A stretch of DNA of 64,000 bases from Acanthacorydalis orientalis (GCA_034766995.1 CM068316.1:27785106-27849105), one strand, 5' to 3'; positions 11,623-24,591 are shown, counted from the stretch's first letter. The notes: generated from the sequence alone by a model not told the origin. Numbers and translations: made by a program.

Positions 11623-12461
11623 CCTGAACAGAACCAAAATTTGTAGTTCTAAAAATGGAAGTAAAAAATCGATTTGCGATAATATGTTAGACCTTGTACC
11701 GTATACATGATAAGTTCAGGATTCAATATGCAACTGATCAATTTAAACCCATGTAAAAATAACCTTATTATTGGCTTTAAATAGTCTTAAATTAACTAAC
11801 TTTAAATAGTGTTAATTTTTTTGTCTAATATAACATACTTTAAGAAACGAATGAAATTAGTTCGACACTAATGACATTTTTAAATGATTTAAGAACTTTT
11901 TGACATTAAATATATAAAAATTATCAATGGGAAGCTTTTATAAGAAATGTAGAAAAGAATGACGCATTATCAGTATCAAAAAGTACATTTTAAAATATTA
12001 TATTTTTGTAACCTATATTTCAATTCCAAATTTTATTCAGCACTAGTGAGAGGGCACTAAAAAATTACTAACAATATGTTTAACATAATAATAATCGTAA
12101 TCATAATAATATTAATAATAATCTATGCTAAAAAAATTTCAAAATAAAAAAGAAACTTATAAAAAATAAAATATTTTAAGACACAATGTGATATAAAAGG
12201 AAATATTAAACTTCTTACACGATTTATTTAAAAAGTTTTTCTATAAACATTTTAAGCAAAGTAACCGCATCATACAAATACAGGAATTAGAATAAAAGTG
12301 AACAGAAGCAGAGAACTAGGACAATATATGTTTAATCCTTCACTGAACTCGTACTGAAAGAAAACCAGCGCATTTAAGTGTTTATTGAGTATTTCATCTA
12401 CATGATAAAAAAAATTATATTAAAATCGCTCTACCACATACATGCTGTCTTTGAATTTTCA
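11623..12461. other. AT-rich, nothing recognised
   Basis: About 0.8 kb with no reading frame or repeat of note. Confidence 0.6.
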
Positions 12462-12489
12462 TTATATATATATATAAATATATATATAT

Positions 12490-12568
<79 letters not shown>
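12462..12568. repeat. Compound (TA)n(CA)n(TA)n microsatellite
   Basis: TA runs flank a central block of about seven CA units (12,509-12,523). Confidence 0.95.
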
Positions 12569-12571
<3 letters not shown>

Positions 12572-13058
12572 TTAAATAAATATATGTTATCGAAACTTAA
12601 TCAATCATATAAAAAATAGCATCGTCAGAAAGTATATTAATTGAGTTGAAAATATGAGCGTGTGTACAATGTGCGTGAGAATGCGTACGTATAACTTCGA
12701 ATTTGTTACGTGAAAATTTTAATTATCCCCTAATAAGAGCGTCTACTCTCAACAAAGGTTAGGTTCAAAAATAGCCGTAATCATAAATATGAATATACGG
12801 TTTACATGTAACTGATTTCAGTTCTACGCATGTCTTAAAAATATTAATATACTTTACATATATTAGAAAAAAAACACTGTAAAAAGACCAAACCGAATTT
12901 ATATCTGTGTGATATGTATTTATTATAATTTCTGAACGTAGGATTTTTTTTTATTTATGGTGAATATTTTAACTTGTAATGGTATAAGGATCAATAAATA
13001 CGTCTAGTTTTAAATATTCACTTATCTAGATATTTTAGCTGAAGTGTTGTATATCTGC

Positions 13059-13061
<3 letters not shown>

Positions 13062-13126
<65 letters not shown>

Positions 13127-14342
13127 GTATATATATAAACAATTATGGTGACTTTGGATATAGCGAAGAATTTTGTTATAACGACGAAATGAGAGACGTA
13201 ATGAAAAATTAAAAAATTTTTTTTTCCTATGAACTAATAAATTTTTTTAACAAATACGAGCTTAAATTGTATCGACTCATTTTATTTATGTGTTACCAAC
13301 ATTGAATTGTCACAATATTTCTATTTCGTAGCTTTTCCAAGAAATACATCGAATGTGACCTTCCAGTAATTTTATTTACTCTGTCTCATATGCAATATTG
13401 AATTTGAATGCCGCTAATATACATTGTAAGAAGCTCTTTTAAAATGGTTAAAACACAAAAAAAAGTATGCCAATAAGAGGAATAGCGTTGAAATTTAAAA
13501 CAATGAAAATATCAAACCTATTGAAAAGCAGTTTAATACAGCAAACATTGACTCTGCATTATTGATTCTGCATACATAAGAACATTCTTACGAAACATTT
13601 CTGGATGATAGTCCAGAATCAAACCAACTAACACAGATGATTGGATTTAATCAGTAACTAAAATAGCAAAATGAAGGAAAGTGAATTTACTGGCAGTGAT
13701 GAAATCCGTTTAATATTTAAATTTGTACCTGATTAGGAATTTCAAGCGTCAAGCATTTTATTTCTAAATACTGAAAAGTACTAAAGGAACGAATTGATTT
13801 TTTTCTGGTCAATAGCAAATCTATTTTTGAAATGACAAATTCTAAGCTCGGTTTTTAGCTCTTCAGTCATCTTTAGTTTGTAATAATGAGTACCATCTGA
13901 CTAATAGAAAACTCAAAATTTGAAATTGAACGTAGCAAAATACGACTACAATAACAACAAAGTTTAGTTAAAGAAGACAATTAAAGAAGAACATTATGTG
14001 TGTTGTTTATGCATCTTTTTTTTAAAAAATCCAATAAATTCAAAAGAACGAACAATGGCGCAATTGTGCCCCTCATTCGAATATTATTGTATATACTACC
14101 AGTACGAAATTAAAGATTAAATGGCTGTATTTTGAGTAAGAATTTCATCTAAAAAATGATGTAAACACTACTTTAGTGAGCGTAAGAGATTACCTTCAGT
14201 TTAGTAATTACAATCTAAAAATTCTTCTTTCCATGATAAATATTAAAAAATGATAATACGACGTCGATTTTTGTTGAAAATGTAAAATAATTCAAATTAC
14301 CTTCGTGATACATATGGAATATCTTTGCATTTTTTTATTATT
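13062..14342 (+). mobile_element. Non-autonomous repeat M, copy 1 (right end missing)
   Basis: This copy is collinear with 20,896-22,215 over about 1.2 kb at high identity, apart from small indels. It begins with a (TA)n array ending in two G interruptions, then AACAATTATGGTGACTT. No transposase was recognised inside. At about 14,342 the match to copy 2 stops. The terminal inverted repeat that closes copy 2 is absent, and a mariner C end follows instead. Confidence 0.75.
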
Positions 14343-14357
14343 TTATATTATATATAT

Positions 14358-14631
14358 GGCAAACTGCTTGTCACATACATTATAGACTTTGAGGTTATGT
14401 ATAAAATGGATATCGCTTTGTATTGTGTCACAAATATTAAATATACCACCGCCACTTATACCTTAGGCCGCGAACTATTGAAATCACTCTCGTACGTTAG
14501 CACTGTCTTTATCTCTCACTAAAATTTTGTCTGTAGCTTCCAGCTCTGGGGACGAAAGTGTTGTTTGGCATCGCTATCGAAATACGTATAAACAATGCTC
14601 TAAAATGATAAATAATCAATAATTTGACATT

Positions 14632-14632
<1 letters not shown>
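14358..14632. repeat. Two-copy repeat: mariner C right end plus flank, copy 2
   Basis: Matches 11,352-11,622. The mariner end lies at about 14,492 (reverse complement CGAGAGTGATTTCAATAG) followed by TA, then the shared flank including CTCTGGGGACGAAAGTG. The rest of the mariner is missing; repeat M copy 1 lies immediately to the left and a TA microsatellite to the right. Confidence 0.85.

Positions 14633-14715
<83 letters not shown>
14631..14715. repeat. (TA)n microsatellite
   Basis: About 85 bp, directly abutting the flank repeat. Confidence 0.95.
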
Positions 14716-14719
<4 letters not shown>

Positions 14720-16314
14720 TATAATTTACATACATGAATTTATTTTTAATAGAAAATTAATAAAGTATGACGAATCTATTCCAGCAATGAGATAAATACT
14801 GGTATTCGATATTGCTAAATGCTAAAACGTATAAATGATAGGCTCCAAATACAAAAAACGCAAGAGAAAAACTTACTAAATATAATGAAATTTAGATTTT
14901 ATGGTAGTCGTTCAAATAATTATATATCCAAATACCGCTACGATAGGTTTGTTTGAATTACTTTTAATCTGAAATTGATTTGATTTAGATGCGTATTCGG
15001 AATTCTATACACACATACAAAAACACTTTTGCTGGATGCACCTGCTCAGTATGACAGTTAAGTGAGTGATGATGCTGTGTACTGGGCACAAAACCCATGA
15101 TCCATGCCTGGAGTGATGCCACTGATGATCGAGCTAGAGCTGGTGTTTATGATATACAGGAAAACAAAGAGGGGAGAACTCCAGGCACAATAGAAGGTTG
15201 AGTCCTCTTACCGGTCCAAAAAATTCAATGCTTGAAATAATTTCAGTTTTATTGCGTCAGTTAGAATGGTGGAGTAGTCAGAATGGGGATCGTAAGTCTG
15301 AATTTGTCATGTTTGATTGAAAATCTATAATTAATAGTTGTGGTGTAATTGGAGTATTGTATTCAAAGAGTGAATTCCAATTCATAAAAATCTCAAGACT
15401 TTAATTCTACCTCCACGTAGACAGAAATTATAAATGCCAATGTATCAAAATATCGTTGTTAATTCTGGACTGGACTCCAACATATATAATAATAGCTGCT
15501 TTTAAATAGTTGTTTACTGCATAATATATGAGCTTAATATTATAACTTGAATGTGTAGTAAAGTAAAAAAATCTTGGAGTAAGCAAGAAATTATATACCA
15601 TTAAGAATGTACAAAACACATTTAAAATGAATATTTGTATTTTTGATTTTAAGAGATTTTAGGGGAACGATAAAAGTTTTCAACGCCTACTGACAACTTT
15701 TTAGACAACTAGAAGAAGAGAAAAAGAGTATAGGAAAGTTTGAATACGCATATTGTGAGTTTATAGTTTATTTTAAATAACTAAGTTAATTTGCTTCAGT
15801 CTAGTTTGTAGTGGAGCCTACGAAATGAGAATACATATGGAAATATGTGGACAAACAACATGTAAGTGCATTTAAAGTGAGGTTTCATCACTGAATTTCT
15901 TTCATCTAAAGTCGTGCTATCCACAAAGATTCACTGCTAATTAAAATACATTTATAGTGACTTATTTGGAGAGATTTACTGTATGTCATTTAATAAGAAA
16001 AAATACTAATTTTGATTTAAGCAAGTTCGATTTAAAAACGCACTGCGTTCTGACACATTTTTGTCACAGAAAGTGATAAATTCACTGACAATGTGTTGAT
16101 CCTTTAATCAAAGAAAACAGCCAGGCACCTCCAAGTAATATTATTGTAAAAGTAATTTCTAATGAAATTCTAATGAAATTCTAATGAATTTCTAATGAAA
16201 GATTAAGGCAATCTTTTCTATATAACGTTCATTCTTATATTCGCACCTAAAATGTTTTGAACACGCAACAACCACTCAGAGACAAGCATCAGAGTATAAT
16301 AATCGTATATTATA
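14716..16314. other. Mixed AT-rich and moderately GC sequence, no gene recognised
   Basis: 15,030-15,200 is less AT-rich than its surroundings but no family was recognised. Near 16,150-16,200 the phrase TTCTAATGAAA occurs several times in tandem. Confidence 0.5.
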
Positions 16315-16315
16315 T

Positions 16316-16373
16316 CGGGCACTAATGACCTTAGCTATCGAAGCGCCCTAAAACCACAATAACAAACCAACCG
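16316..16373 (+). repeat. LINE-like 3' tail, copy 1
   Basis: Contains CTAATGACCTTAGCTATC then AAGCGCCCTAAAACC and an AATAACAAACC-type tail. Similar to 17,049-17,104 and, inverted, 56,843-56,891. A fixed short core followed by a low-complexity A/C-rich tail is typical of the 3' ends of non-LTR retrotransposons. The parent family was not identified. Confidence 0.6.
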
Positions 16374-16740
16374 TATATTATAAACTTGTAAACATTAGAG
16401 TCTTAAACATTGCTAATTTTCTGTCTTGTACAGGCCTAGGACACTCGCTTATACTGCCAATACATTTCTTTGACTAGGGAATGTAAATACCAACAAGCGG
16501 AACTACCAATATGTCAGACCAAGACCTCTCTCTCTCTCACTCCCTGTTCACTCTTGTCGCACTCATTCTTTACGTGTGCATTACATTTGCCTCAAAGTAT
16601 ACAATCAGTACAGGAGACACCTAGAAATTCCGAGAATTTTTAAAATTCGCGCTCAGAAGTACCGACCTACTACTAGCGCTATCACATCAATAGTTCACAG
16701 AGCAATTGCCAGGACCGCGAGTCGAATATCATATGCACTA

Positions 16741-16873
16741 TAATCTACGTTAGTACTAACAGGATCATTAATTTTATTTGTGTTCCTTTATGATTAGAAA
16801 ACCTATTCTTCCATGTTTAGTGACATGAACCCAGTAATACTTTCATTTAGTACTATGCACATTATATATTATG
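16741..16873 (+). repeat. ~135-bp direct repeat, copy 1
   Basis: Shares with 17,534-17,671 the blocks TTTGTGT..TT..ATGATTAGAAAACCTAT, ACTTTCATTTAGTACTA and CATTATATATTATG, roughly four in five bases identical. The two copies are about 0.8 kb apart in the same orientation. Confidence 0.8.
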
Positions 16874-17048
16874 ATTTGCCTGCGCATTATATAGTATGTT
16901 TGACTGGTTTTGTAGTACAAGAAGAAGTTATTTTATTAATAAATTATCTTGTTCTTGTCTAGTATTTTAAAATTGAAACAATTCAATTTTTAAACAATTT
17001 CTGCAAGTGAAATGTTTTTTTAAACATTGTAGATATTACTAGAAGTTC

Positions 17049-17104
17049 AGGCGCTAATGACCTTAGCTGTTGAATCGCCCTAAAACCCCAATAACCAATC
17101 AACA
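17049..17104 (+). repeat. LINE-like 3' tail, copy 2
   Basis: GCGCTAATGACCTTAGCTG then AATCGCCCTAAAACCCC and an AATAACCAATC tail. It lies between the two copies of the ~135-bp direct repeat. Confidence 0.6.
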
Positions 17105-17533
17105 AGAGGTTCAATACTAATTTGATTTATTTATACATTTAGAAAAATTCAGCCAATATCAAATATTCTTGGATAGAAAATGAAATCGTTTTTAATTTGT
17201 TCAGAACAAAAAAAGTTCGTGTCAATATGTAATTTACTATTGAAATTTTGTCATATGATTAAAATTTATAAATGTAAAAACTGGAAAAATACTCAAAAAA
17301 TATATTCCTAAATTAAGAATTAAAAAATGACAACGTGTAATTAATTTTATCAAAAGTAACAACTTCCTCAACAAGACATTTTATTCGTGTAAGATATATA
17401 TTATTAATTTTTAATCTATTTAATATATTTTATATGTACAAATTTAATGAAACGTTTATTTAATTTGATATACATTTTAGAGTCATTATTAAATTTCAGT
17501 ACCTCGGAGTCGTAAATAACAAATTAGCATTAC

Positions 17534-17671
17534 ATATACTCTACGTTCGTATTGACGGCATCATTAATTTCATTTGTGTGTTTCTTCATGATTAGAAAAC
17601 CTATCCTTCTATGTTTATTGACACGAAACCGGTAATACTTTCATTTAGTACTAAGCGCATTATATATTATG
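17534..17671 (+). repeat. ~135-bp direct repeat, copy 2
   Basis: Second copy of the sequence at 16,741-16,873. The pair could be old LTRs, or a tandem duplication later split by the LINE tail; no primer-binding site or polymerase frame was seen between them. Confidence 0.8.
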
Positions 17672-18522
17672 TCGGTGTATTTTATGGCACAGTGGAGTCT
17701 ACTAAAGCAATAAAGAGATGATGAGATGATTAACTATACGCGGGCGATATCCGTCCGCGCGTTAATTAAATGGAAAACTATTAATTTATTCTGGGTATAT
17801 GTTACTCATAGCTTAAAAGCAAATGTTCTACGTTGATGAAATTCTATATTCCGTAACACCACTGGATGATAGAGGTGCTTGACTTATGTTCAAGGCATGG
17901 CATCACACATTTTACTCCGGTCTTGACACATTCAATTTATCATTTTTGTATTTTAAGTTTAGTATGTCGCAAGATCAATTTAATTTGCGCCTTTACTCTA
18001 TCAGTTTCATAAGTCCAACGATACATTATTTAGCAGTGGTAAACTATTTGCATAGAAGTTCATGAATCTCCTGTGTCTATTTAGGTTGAAAACTAAAACT
18101 TTATACATATTCATACTTACGCAGATACACACACTGATATCATCGTACATACACAAAACTATGCACGCATAAGCGCGTACACATATATACGTATATTTGA
18201 TTATACGATATCTTCTGGGTGTACACAAAATCACACACATATCTACACGTATTTATAATCAAGCATACATACACACCACCTTATGTAGTCAAATTACGTT
18301 AATAATGCAGTTATACTGTGAAATAACACTTGAACGACACTGTTAGTAACTTCTTTCTAACATGAATATTTTTACTACAATATATTATATGCAGATTACT
18401 TTTCAAAGACGATATACGATTTTTCAAATTTTCGACATATTAGCAATCATTTGCAGCATTCTTTATTATAACAATGAAGTATATCCATTAAATCTTTTGT
18501 AATAAAAATAATATTAATTAAC
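17672..18522. other. AT-rich sequence, nothing recognised
   Basis: Holds CA/TA-rich low-complexity sequence around 18,120-18,275 and no gene. Confidence 0.55.
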
Positions 18523-18568
18523 TACGTGGGTCGTTTGATAAATTTGTTAAATTTCTATGATGTAGCGT

Positions 18569-18972
18569 TGTTATGTATCCATCCATACTACTGTACTTAT
18601 TTATAAATGAGTCACGGTATGCCCGTTCTGACTAATGAATTTCAACTGACCTGTCAATATCTAAGTTATGTATCCGTCTTAATAAAAGTACTTGTAACAT
18701 TTCCATCAATATTTAAGTTATGTACCCGTCTTAATAAAAGTTTTGTCACGTTCCTGTCGTGATCCCTGTGTTCACACGCTTAGATAAAATACAATTTCAT
18801 CATTGAGAACAGTATATAAACGGTAGTTGAGATCTCATAAGTCAGTCAAGTAACAGAACCCGTGTGGTTATATTCATAGTAACAACAATTAAACAATAAT
18901 AGTAAGCAAATATTTGTTGTGTTTTATTTCAAACCTGCAGCATTTATGTTATAAAATGTCCAAAATATAACA
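18569..18972 (+). mobile_element. Solo LTR with 4-bp target duplication
   Basis: The unit is 404 bp, begins TGTTAT and ends ATAACA (perfect 6-bp inverted ends), and is bordered by GCGT on both sides (18,565-18,568 and 18,973-18,976). Mariner D1 sequence continues on either side, as judged from copy D2 at 54.2 kb. Inside are a TATA-like TATATAAA (about 18,814), two AATAAAA motifs, and a 52-bp tandem duplication (18,653-18,754). No internal retrotransposon body is present, so this is the product of LTR-LTR recombination. A 4-bp duplication would fit a gypsy-type element, but the family was not identified. Confidence 0.8.
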
Positions 18973-19028
18973 GCGTCACCATTACATTTGGTAACGTCAC
19001 GGTTGTCAAGTGTCACTTTTCAAACTAA

Positions 19029-19930
19029 GGCTAAGCACGCACTGCGATTTTCAGCGCGCGGTTTTAAAACGGAAAAAATGTGACACCCTTATTCTTATAG
19101 AGTCGCACGCACTTACGGTTTTTTCCGCGGTTGGTTTTGAAAACGCAACAGGTCACACTTCGATTCGCAATTTAAAACCTAGGGTTGTTTTGTGATCAAT
19201 TGAATTATATGGAGACACATATGCGCGGTTTTTTCTGGTTAATATCGACCGTTCCGTTGAGGCGTAAAGATGTTCGATGTACCTATTGAAAGTACATGTT
19301 AATTACTTCTTCATTCGGGTGCTAACTTGACCTTTATGTTAAATAGAAATTTTAAATACAATTCAATAGAAAACATAATTGCTTATAACTGTAATTCACC
19401 TAGCCACCTAACAAGAAATATCTTATTGTTCTTTACGAAGAGTCACCTAAAAGCCAACAATAGAAATATGTATTCTAATTTACTTTATTTTATTTATGTT
19501 TATTATGGTTTTCTGAAAACAGAAGACATATCATTTCAATTATGAAGAGGTCTGCCCCAGACCAATACTTGAATCTGTCGCATGTTCTAATTTTAAAATT
19601 ACTAATGAGAAAGAACCTAAAGTGTACATAAGCCTCTGTTCTCCGATACAACTAATTCATTTTTATTTTGAGTCGTGAAATTAGAACCAATTATCATTAT
19701 AGTCGTGACAATGTCATCGAAATCGTCAGAGTCAAACTCAGAAAGAAATAACGAAACATTGCTAATAAAAATTATTTATGAAGTGGAAAAACGGCCGGAG
19801 AGTAACGGAATGCAATGGAGAGTCGCTCTTCTGCTGATACTGCTATCCGAAATTATGTATTTTCGGACGTTATGGATGGTCCTATTTCTTGTAATACTTC
19901 GTCGGAAGAACTGATCAACATTTTATAATA
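19029..19930 (+). mobile_element. Possible PIF/Harbinger-like fragment
   Basis: The end GGCTAAGCACGCACTGCG follows TAA, the target type of PIF/Harbinger. The motif GCACGCACT..CGGTTTT recurs at about 19,105, giving subterminal repeats. No matching right end was found, so the fragment is truncated. It interrupts mariner D1 and carries the short frame described next. The G+C content of the first 250 bp is far above that of the surroundings. The family assignment is tentative. Confidence 0.45.
19711..19914 (+). pseudogene. Possible MADF-like fragment
   Basis: From ATG 19,711 the frame reads MSSKSSESNSERNNETLL, then IKIIYEVEKRPE. The last part resembles the start of a MADF domain (a Myb/SANT-like DNA-binding domain of about 85 residues found in insect regulators and in the second protein of PIF/Harbinger elements). 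After that the resemblance is lost and the frame stops at 19,914; SDVMDGPISCNTSSEEL is readable in a shifted frame just before. Low confidence. Confidence 0.3.
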
Positions 19931-20050
19931 ATTCAAAAAAAAACGATCCAGATGCTGTCTCAGATTACCATAAATTCTATAAAAAAAAAGAATTTTATAT
20001 ATCTTTGATCGGTCAACGGATACACCCAGTATCGATTACCACTACGGCGA

Positions 20051-20308
20051 TTCCAGGACAACGCACCTCCCCACAAATTGACCGTCGCGGAGGCAAAATT
20101 GCACGAATTAGGCTTCGAATTTATTCCTCATCTACACTATTCTCCGGATTTGGCCCCGTGCGACTTCTTCCTCTTCCCAAATTAGAAACTTTGGTTCGGT
20201 AGGAAGAAATTTTCGTCGAATGAGAATGCCATCAACGTCGTCATGCGTATTTTGCAGACACGCTGGACCAAGTGTATATCCGTCAATAGAGAATATGTTG
20301 AGAAATAA
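20051..20308 (+). pseudogene. Mariner transposase C-terminal part (D1)
   Basis: Reads FQDNAPPHKLTV, then HELGFEFIPH, then YSPDLAPCDFFLFPN followed by a stop, then KKFSSNENAINVV and REYVEK ending at 20,308. The second and third catalytic aspartates are intact and 35 positions apart (DD34D). The N-terminal two thirds, with the DNA-binding domain and first aspartate, are missing. Confidence 0.75.
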
Positions 20309-20374
20309 AATAATTTTTTTCCAAAAAAACGATCTTCAACTTCCTTTTTTACTATATTTATCAAACGACCCACG

Positions 20375-20440
20375 TATATACTCATTGGAATCTTTATGTA
20401 AATAAAAAAAAAAACTCAAATCACATAATTTAACATCAGA
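20375..20440 (+). repeat. Flank shared with D2, outside the mariner end
   Basis: TATACTCATTGGAATCTTTA, an A run and CAAATCACATAATT match 54,822-54,885 although both lie outside the recognised inverted repeat. Confidence 0.75.
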
Positions 20441-20895
20441 GGCGTAAACAAATGTGGGTTTCAATTTAAATAATACTAACTACTACTCACATGTTTTTTT
20501 TTTAAATTTATAAACAACTGAATAGAGGATGTGTAAAATTTATTACAAAGGAAAAACAAAATTTATTAAAAGGGCTCTTGTATTAATGTCTAAGTACCCG
20601 GATACCTTTTCATCAGTTATTTCGTATTCTTACACATTATTTTAAATATGCAATAACCCTTTTTTTAAAAGTATCAATCACTTGACTATATAATTAATAA
20701 CAGAATAATCAAGTGACTATATTGTTATACCGAAAAAGTTGAGTAAGATAAAGTACATTTTGTTTATAAATAAATAAATTATATTTAAACTTGAATAAAT
20801 TTATTGTAAAAAAGACTTTATGTTCATTTGTGGTTAATGTGGTGAAGAAACAATTCAATTGTGAAAATAGATTGACAGAACAAAAAAAATGTGTG
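20441..20895. other. AT-rich, nothing recognised
   Basis: Short spacer before repeat M copy 2. Confidence 0.5.
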
Positions 20896-22459
<1,564 letters not shown>

Positions 22460-22462
<3 letters not shown>

Positions 22463-22570
22463 CATTTTGGCATCCTGAAATAAACCAATTGTAAAACCAG
22501 ACTGAAGACAGTTGTTTATTCAACACTATGCGCTCAATTCTGATCAAATCAACATAAGCTTACAATCAGG
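22460..22570 (-). mobile_element. Possible LTR end fragment
   Basis: On the minus strand this AT-poorer piece has AATAAACAACTGTCTTCAG and then GGTTTATTTCAGGATGCC, resembling the polyadenylation region and end of an LTR. No partner or target duplication was seen. Weak call. Confidence 0.2.
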
Positions 22571-22653
22571 TAAGTCAGATTCAAGTTGACTCTAAATGAG
22601 TTTCAACAGAATTTTACCAATGTGTTATATGTCAATCTCATGAATATTCTTAG

Positions 22654-22656
<3 letters not shown>

Positions 22657-22693
<37 letters not shown>
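22657..22693. repeat. (TA)n microsatellite
   Basis: Short pure TA run. Confidence 0.9.
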
Positions 22694-22694
<1 letters not shown>

Positions 22695-24417
22695 CTAAAG
22701 TGATTTTTTATTTTAACTTTATTTTTTTAAATATTCGACAAAACAGAAAGACAAATAAGATTTTAAAAAAATATTTTTGATAACATTTACACCAATTTAT
22801 TTTTCAATATATTATTTTTTTCTAATATTTTCGAAATATTTAGTAATAATCAATGTACTATTTAATTTAAATGATTTGCTCTTTAATGGTGAATATAAAC
22901 ACACATGCATAAAGTTTAGACCGGAGATAATTTTCTAATGAAATAATTATTATTAATCTTATAGTAAATGAATTTAATACATCGTTAACGATGAACATTA
23001 CATTGTGCAGAAATACTAAACTGTGATTACCCTGATGGAAATAGTATTCCACGTTAGTGACACCTTAAACATATTGAGATTAAATACGTCTTTCATCCGG
23101 GGTAGTGACTCAGTTACAGCACAACATCCTAATTTAATACCGATTTACAATTTATGTGTTTTGGTTACCTTGACGGAAACTTCTTAAACTATGTATGCTT
23201 TTCATTAATTTTCAATTTAGTTAGCAATTTATTTTATACAGTATCCAGATATGTATATATATATGTTGTTATAAATGAAATTAATCATTTTTTAATAACA
23301 TATTTCACGTTTAAAACATTTCCAGATATCTGCTATGCTCTATGTTTTAATATAAAATTTATGGCCAATTAATTTACTACTTAAATTATGATACAAATTT
23401 TAATTAATTACGCTGTCTTATATAGAATTTATTACATGAAAGATGTTAAGTGATTCTTTTTTCCATGTACGCAATTTAAATACTTTGTCAGATTTTTTAT
23501 AACTACTTATTTAGAATATTCATTAAACTGGCGTCATCAGATTCATATTACATTTCACAGCCATATTAAATGAGATTTAAAATTTTTCTCGTGATGCAAC
23601 TGAACATGTTCTTAGATAAGTTTTATATTTTTCCATTCAAATGTGAATCAACTCAAAAAAAACAAAATGTAACGAATCTTGTTGGTAATTACTCAAATAA
23701 TGAAGGTTTCAGACGTTTTACTTGAATAATACTTTAATTTTCAATGTTTTTAGTAGATGTAACAGCCGAGATATATAAGTCGAGAAAAACACTGAAAAAT
23801 GTAAAAGTGATCTCTCGGACAAAACTTAACAGGCGAAATTAAAAATAAAAATCTAATTGCGACAAAAAATAACCATTCAACCGTCACATCAAGCTTGTCC
23901 TCATAAACTGGTTTAATAAAGCTGTGTATAAACATCTAAATTACATGCAGTATGTCATATTAATTTTTCTACATTTATTTAAATTTAAAATAAAGTACCT
24001 GATGCTCTTCAAATTAAAATGGGAATGAAAAACCGAATATTTAACAAAAACATGACTATTCGAGAAAGAGGTCCTTGTGTATGTTTGTACGTTTAGCAAA
24101 ATGTTGTTTGGATTATAACAAATATTCTAATTCTAAAATAATGTGAATGAAATGCTTCAAAAAAATATATATTAAAAATATAAGAGAAGAAAACCTTTTT
24201 CTTATCTATATAACATTACGTACTTAAAGTGAAGAAGGTAACACATTTTTTCAGGATATCAATAAAATGGAAAGGAGACAGAATTACAGCTAAAATAAAA
24301 AATCATGACTGATTGCTGTTCGTGTAAAAAGTAGGAGAAATCGTGAAAAAATCACTTCATTTAATTTATAATAAGAAGCTTTTTAACTGAAAAGAGAAGA
24401 TAAAAAACGAATAAAAA
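22694..24417. other. AT-rich, nothing recognised
   Basis: About 1.7 kb; short hydrophobic frames only, taken as chance. Confidence 0.55.
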
Positions 24418-24424
24418 TATATGT

Positions 24425-24489
<65 letters not shown>
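24418..24489. repeat. (TA)n microsatellite
   Basis: About 72 bp; a second short run of 22 bp lies at 24,560-24,581. Confidence 0.95.
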
Positions 24490-24591
24490 AATATTAGGAG
24501 TATCCATAAGTAATGCCATTTTTTCAGACTGATAAACATTTCCATCTTGTTTGTGGAAATATATATATATATATATATATAAGATAGTAGA

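Larger units (their letters stand above)
18525..20374 (+). mobile_element. Mariner remnant, family D, copy D1, carrying two nested insertions
   Basis: The left end reads CGTGGGTCGTTTGATAAA after TA (18,523-18,524). The right end, reverse complemented, reads CGTGGGTCGTTTGATAAA before TA (20,375-20,376), so the inverted repeats match over at least 18 bp. At 1850 bp it is too long for mariner because a solo LTR (18,569-18,972) and a Harbinger-like piece (from about 19,029) sit inside. The transposase C-terminal third survives at 20,051-20,308. Confidence 0.85.

Noticed and set aside
18007..18275. 77-codon minus-strand Cys-rich frame
   Set aside because: Derived from CA/TA-rich low-complexity sequence.
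22556..22576. CAGGTAAGT at 22,567 as a splice donor or recursive site
   Set aside because: No pyrimidine tract upstream and no open frame; expected by chance about once per window.
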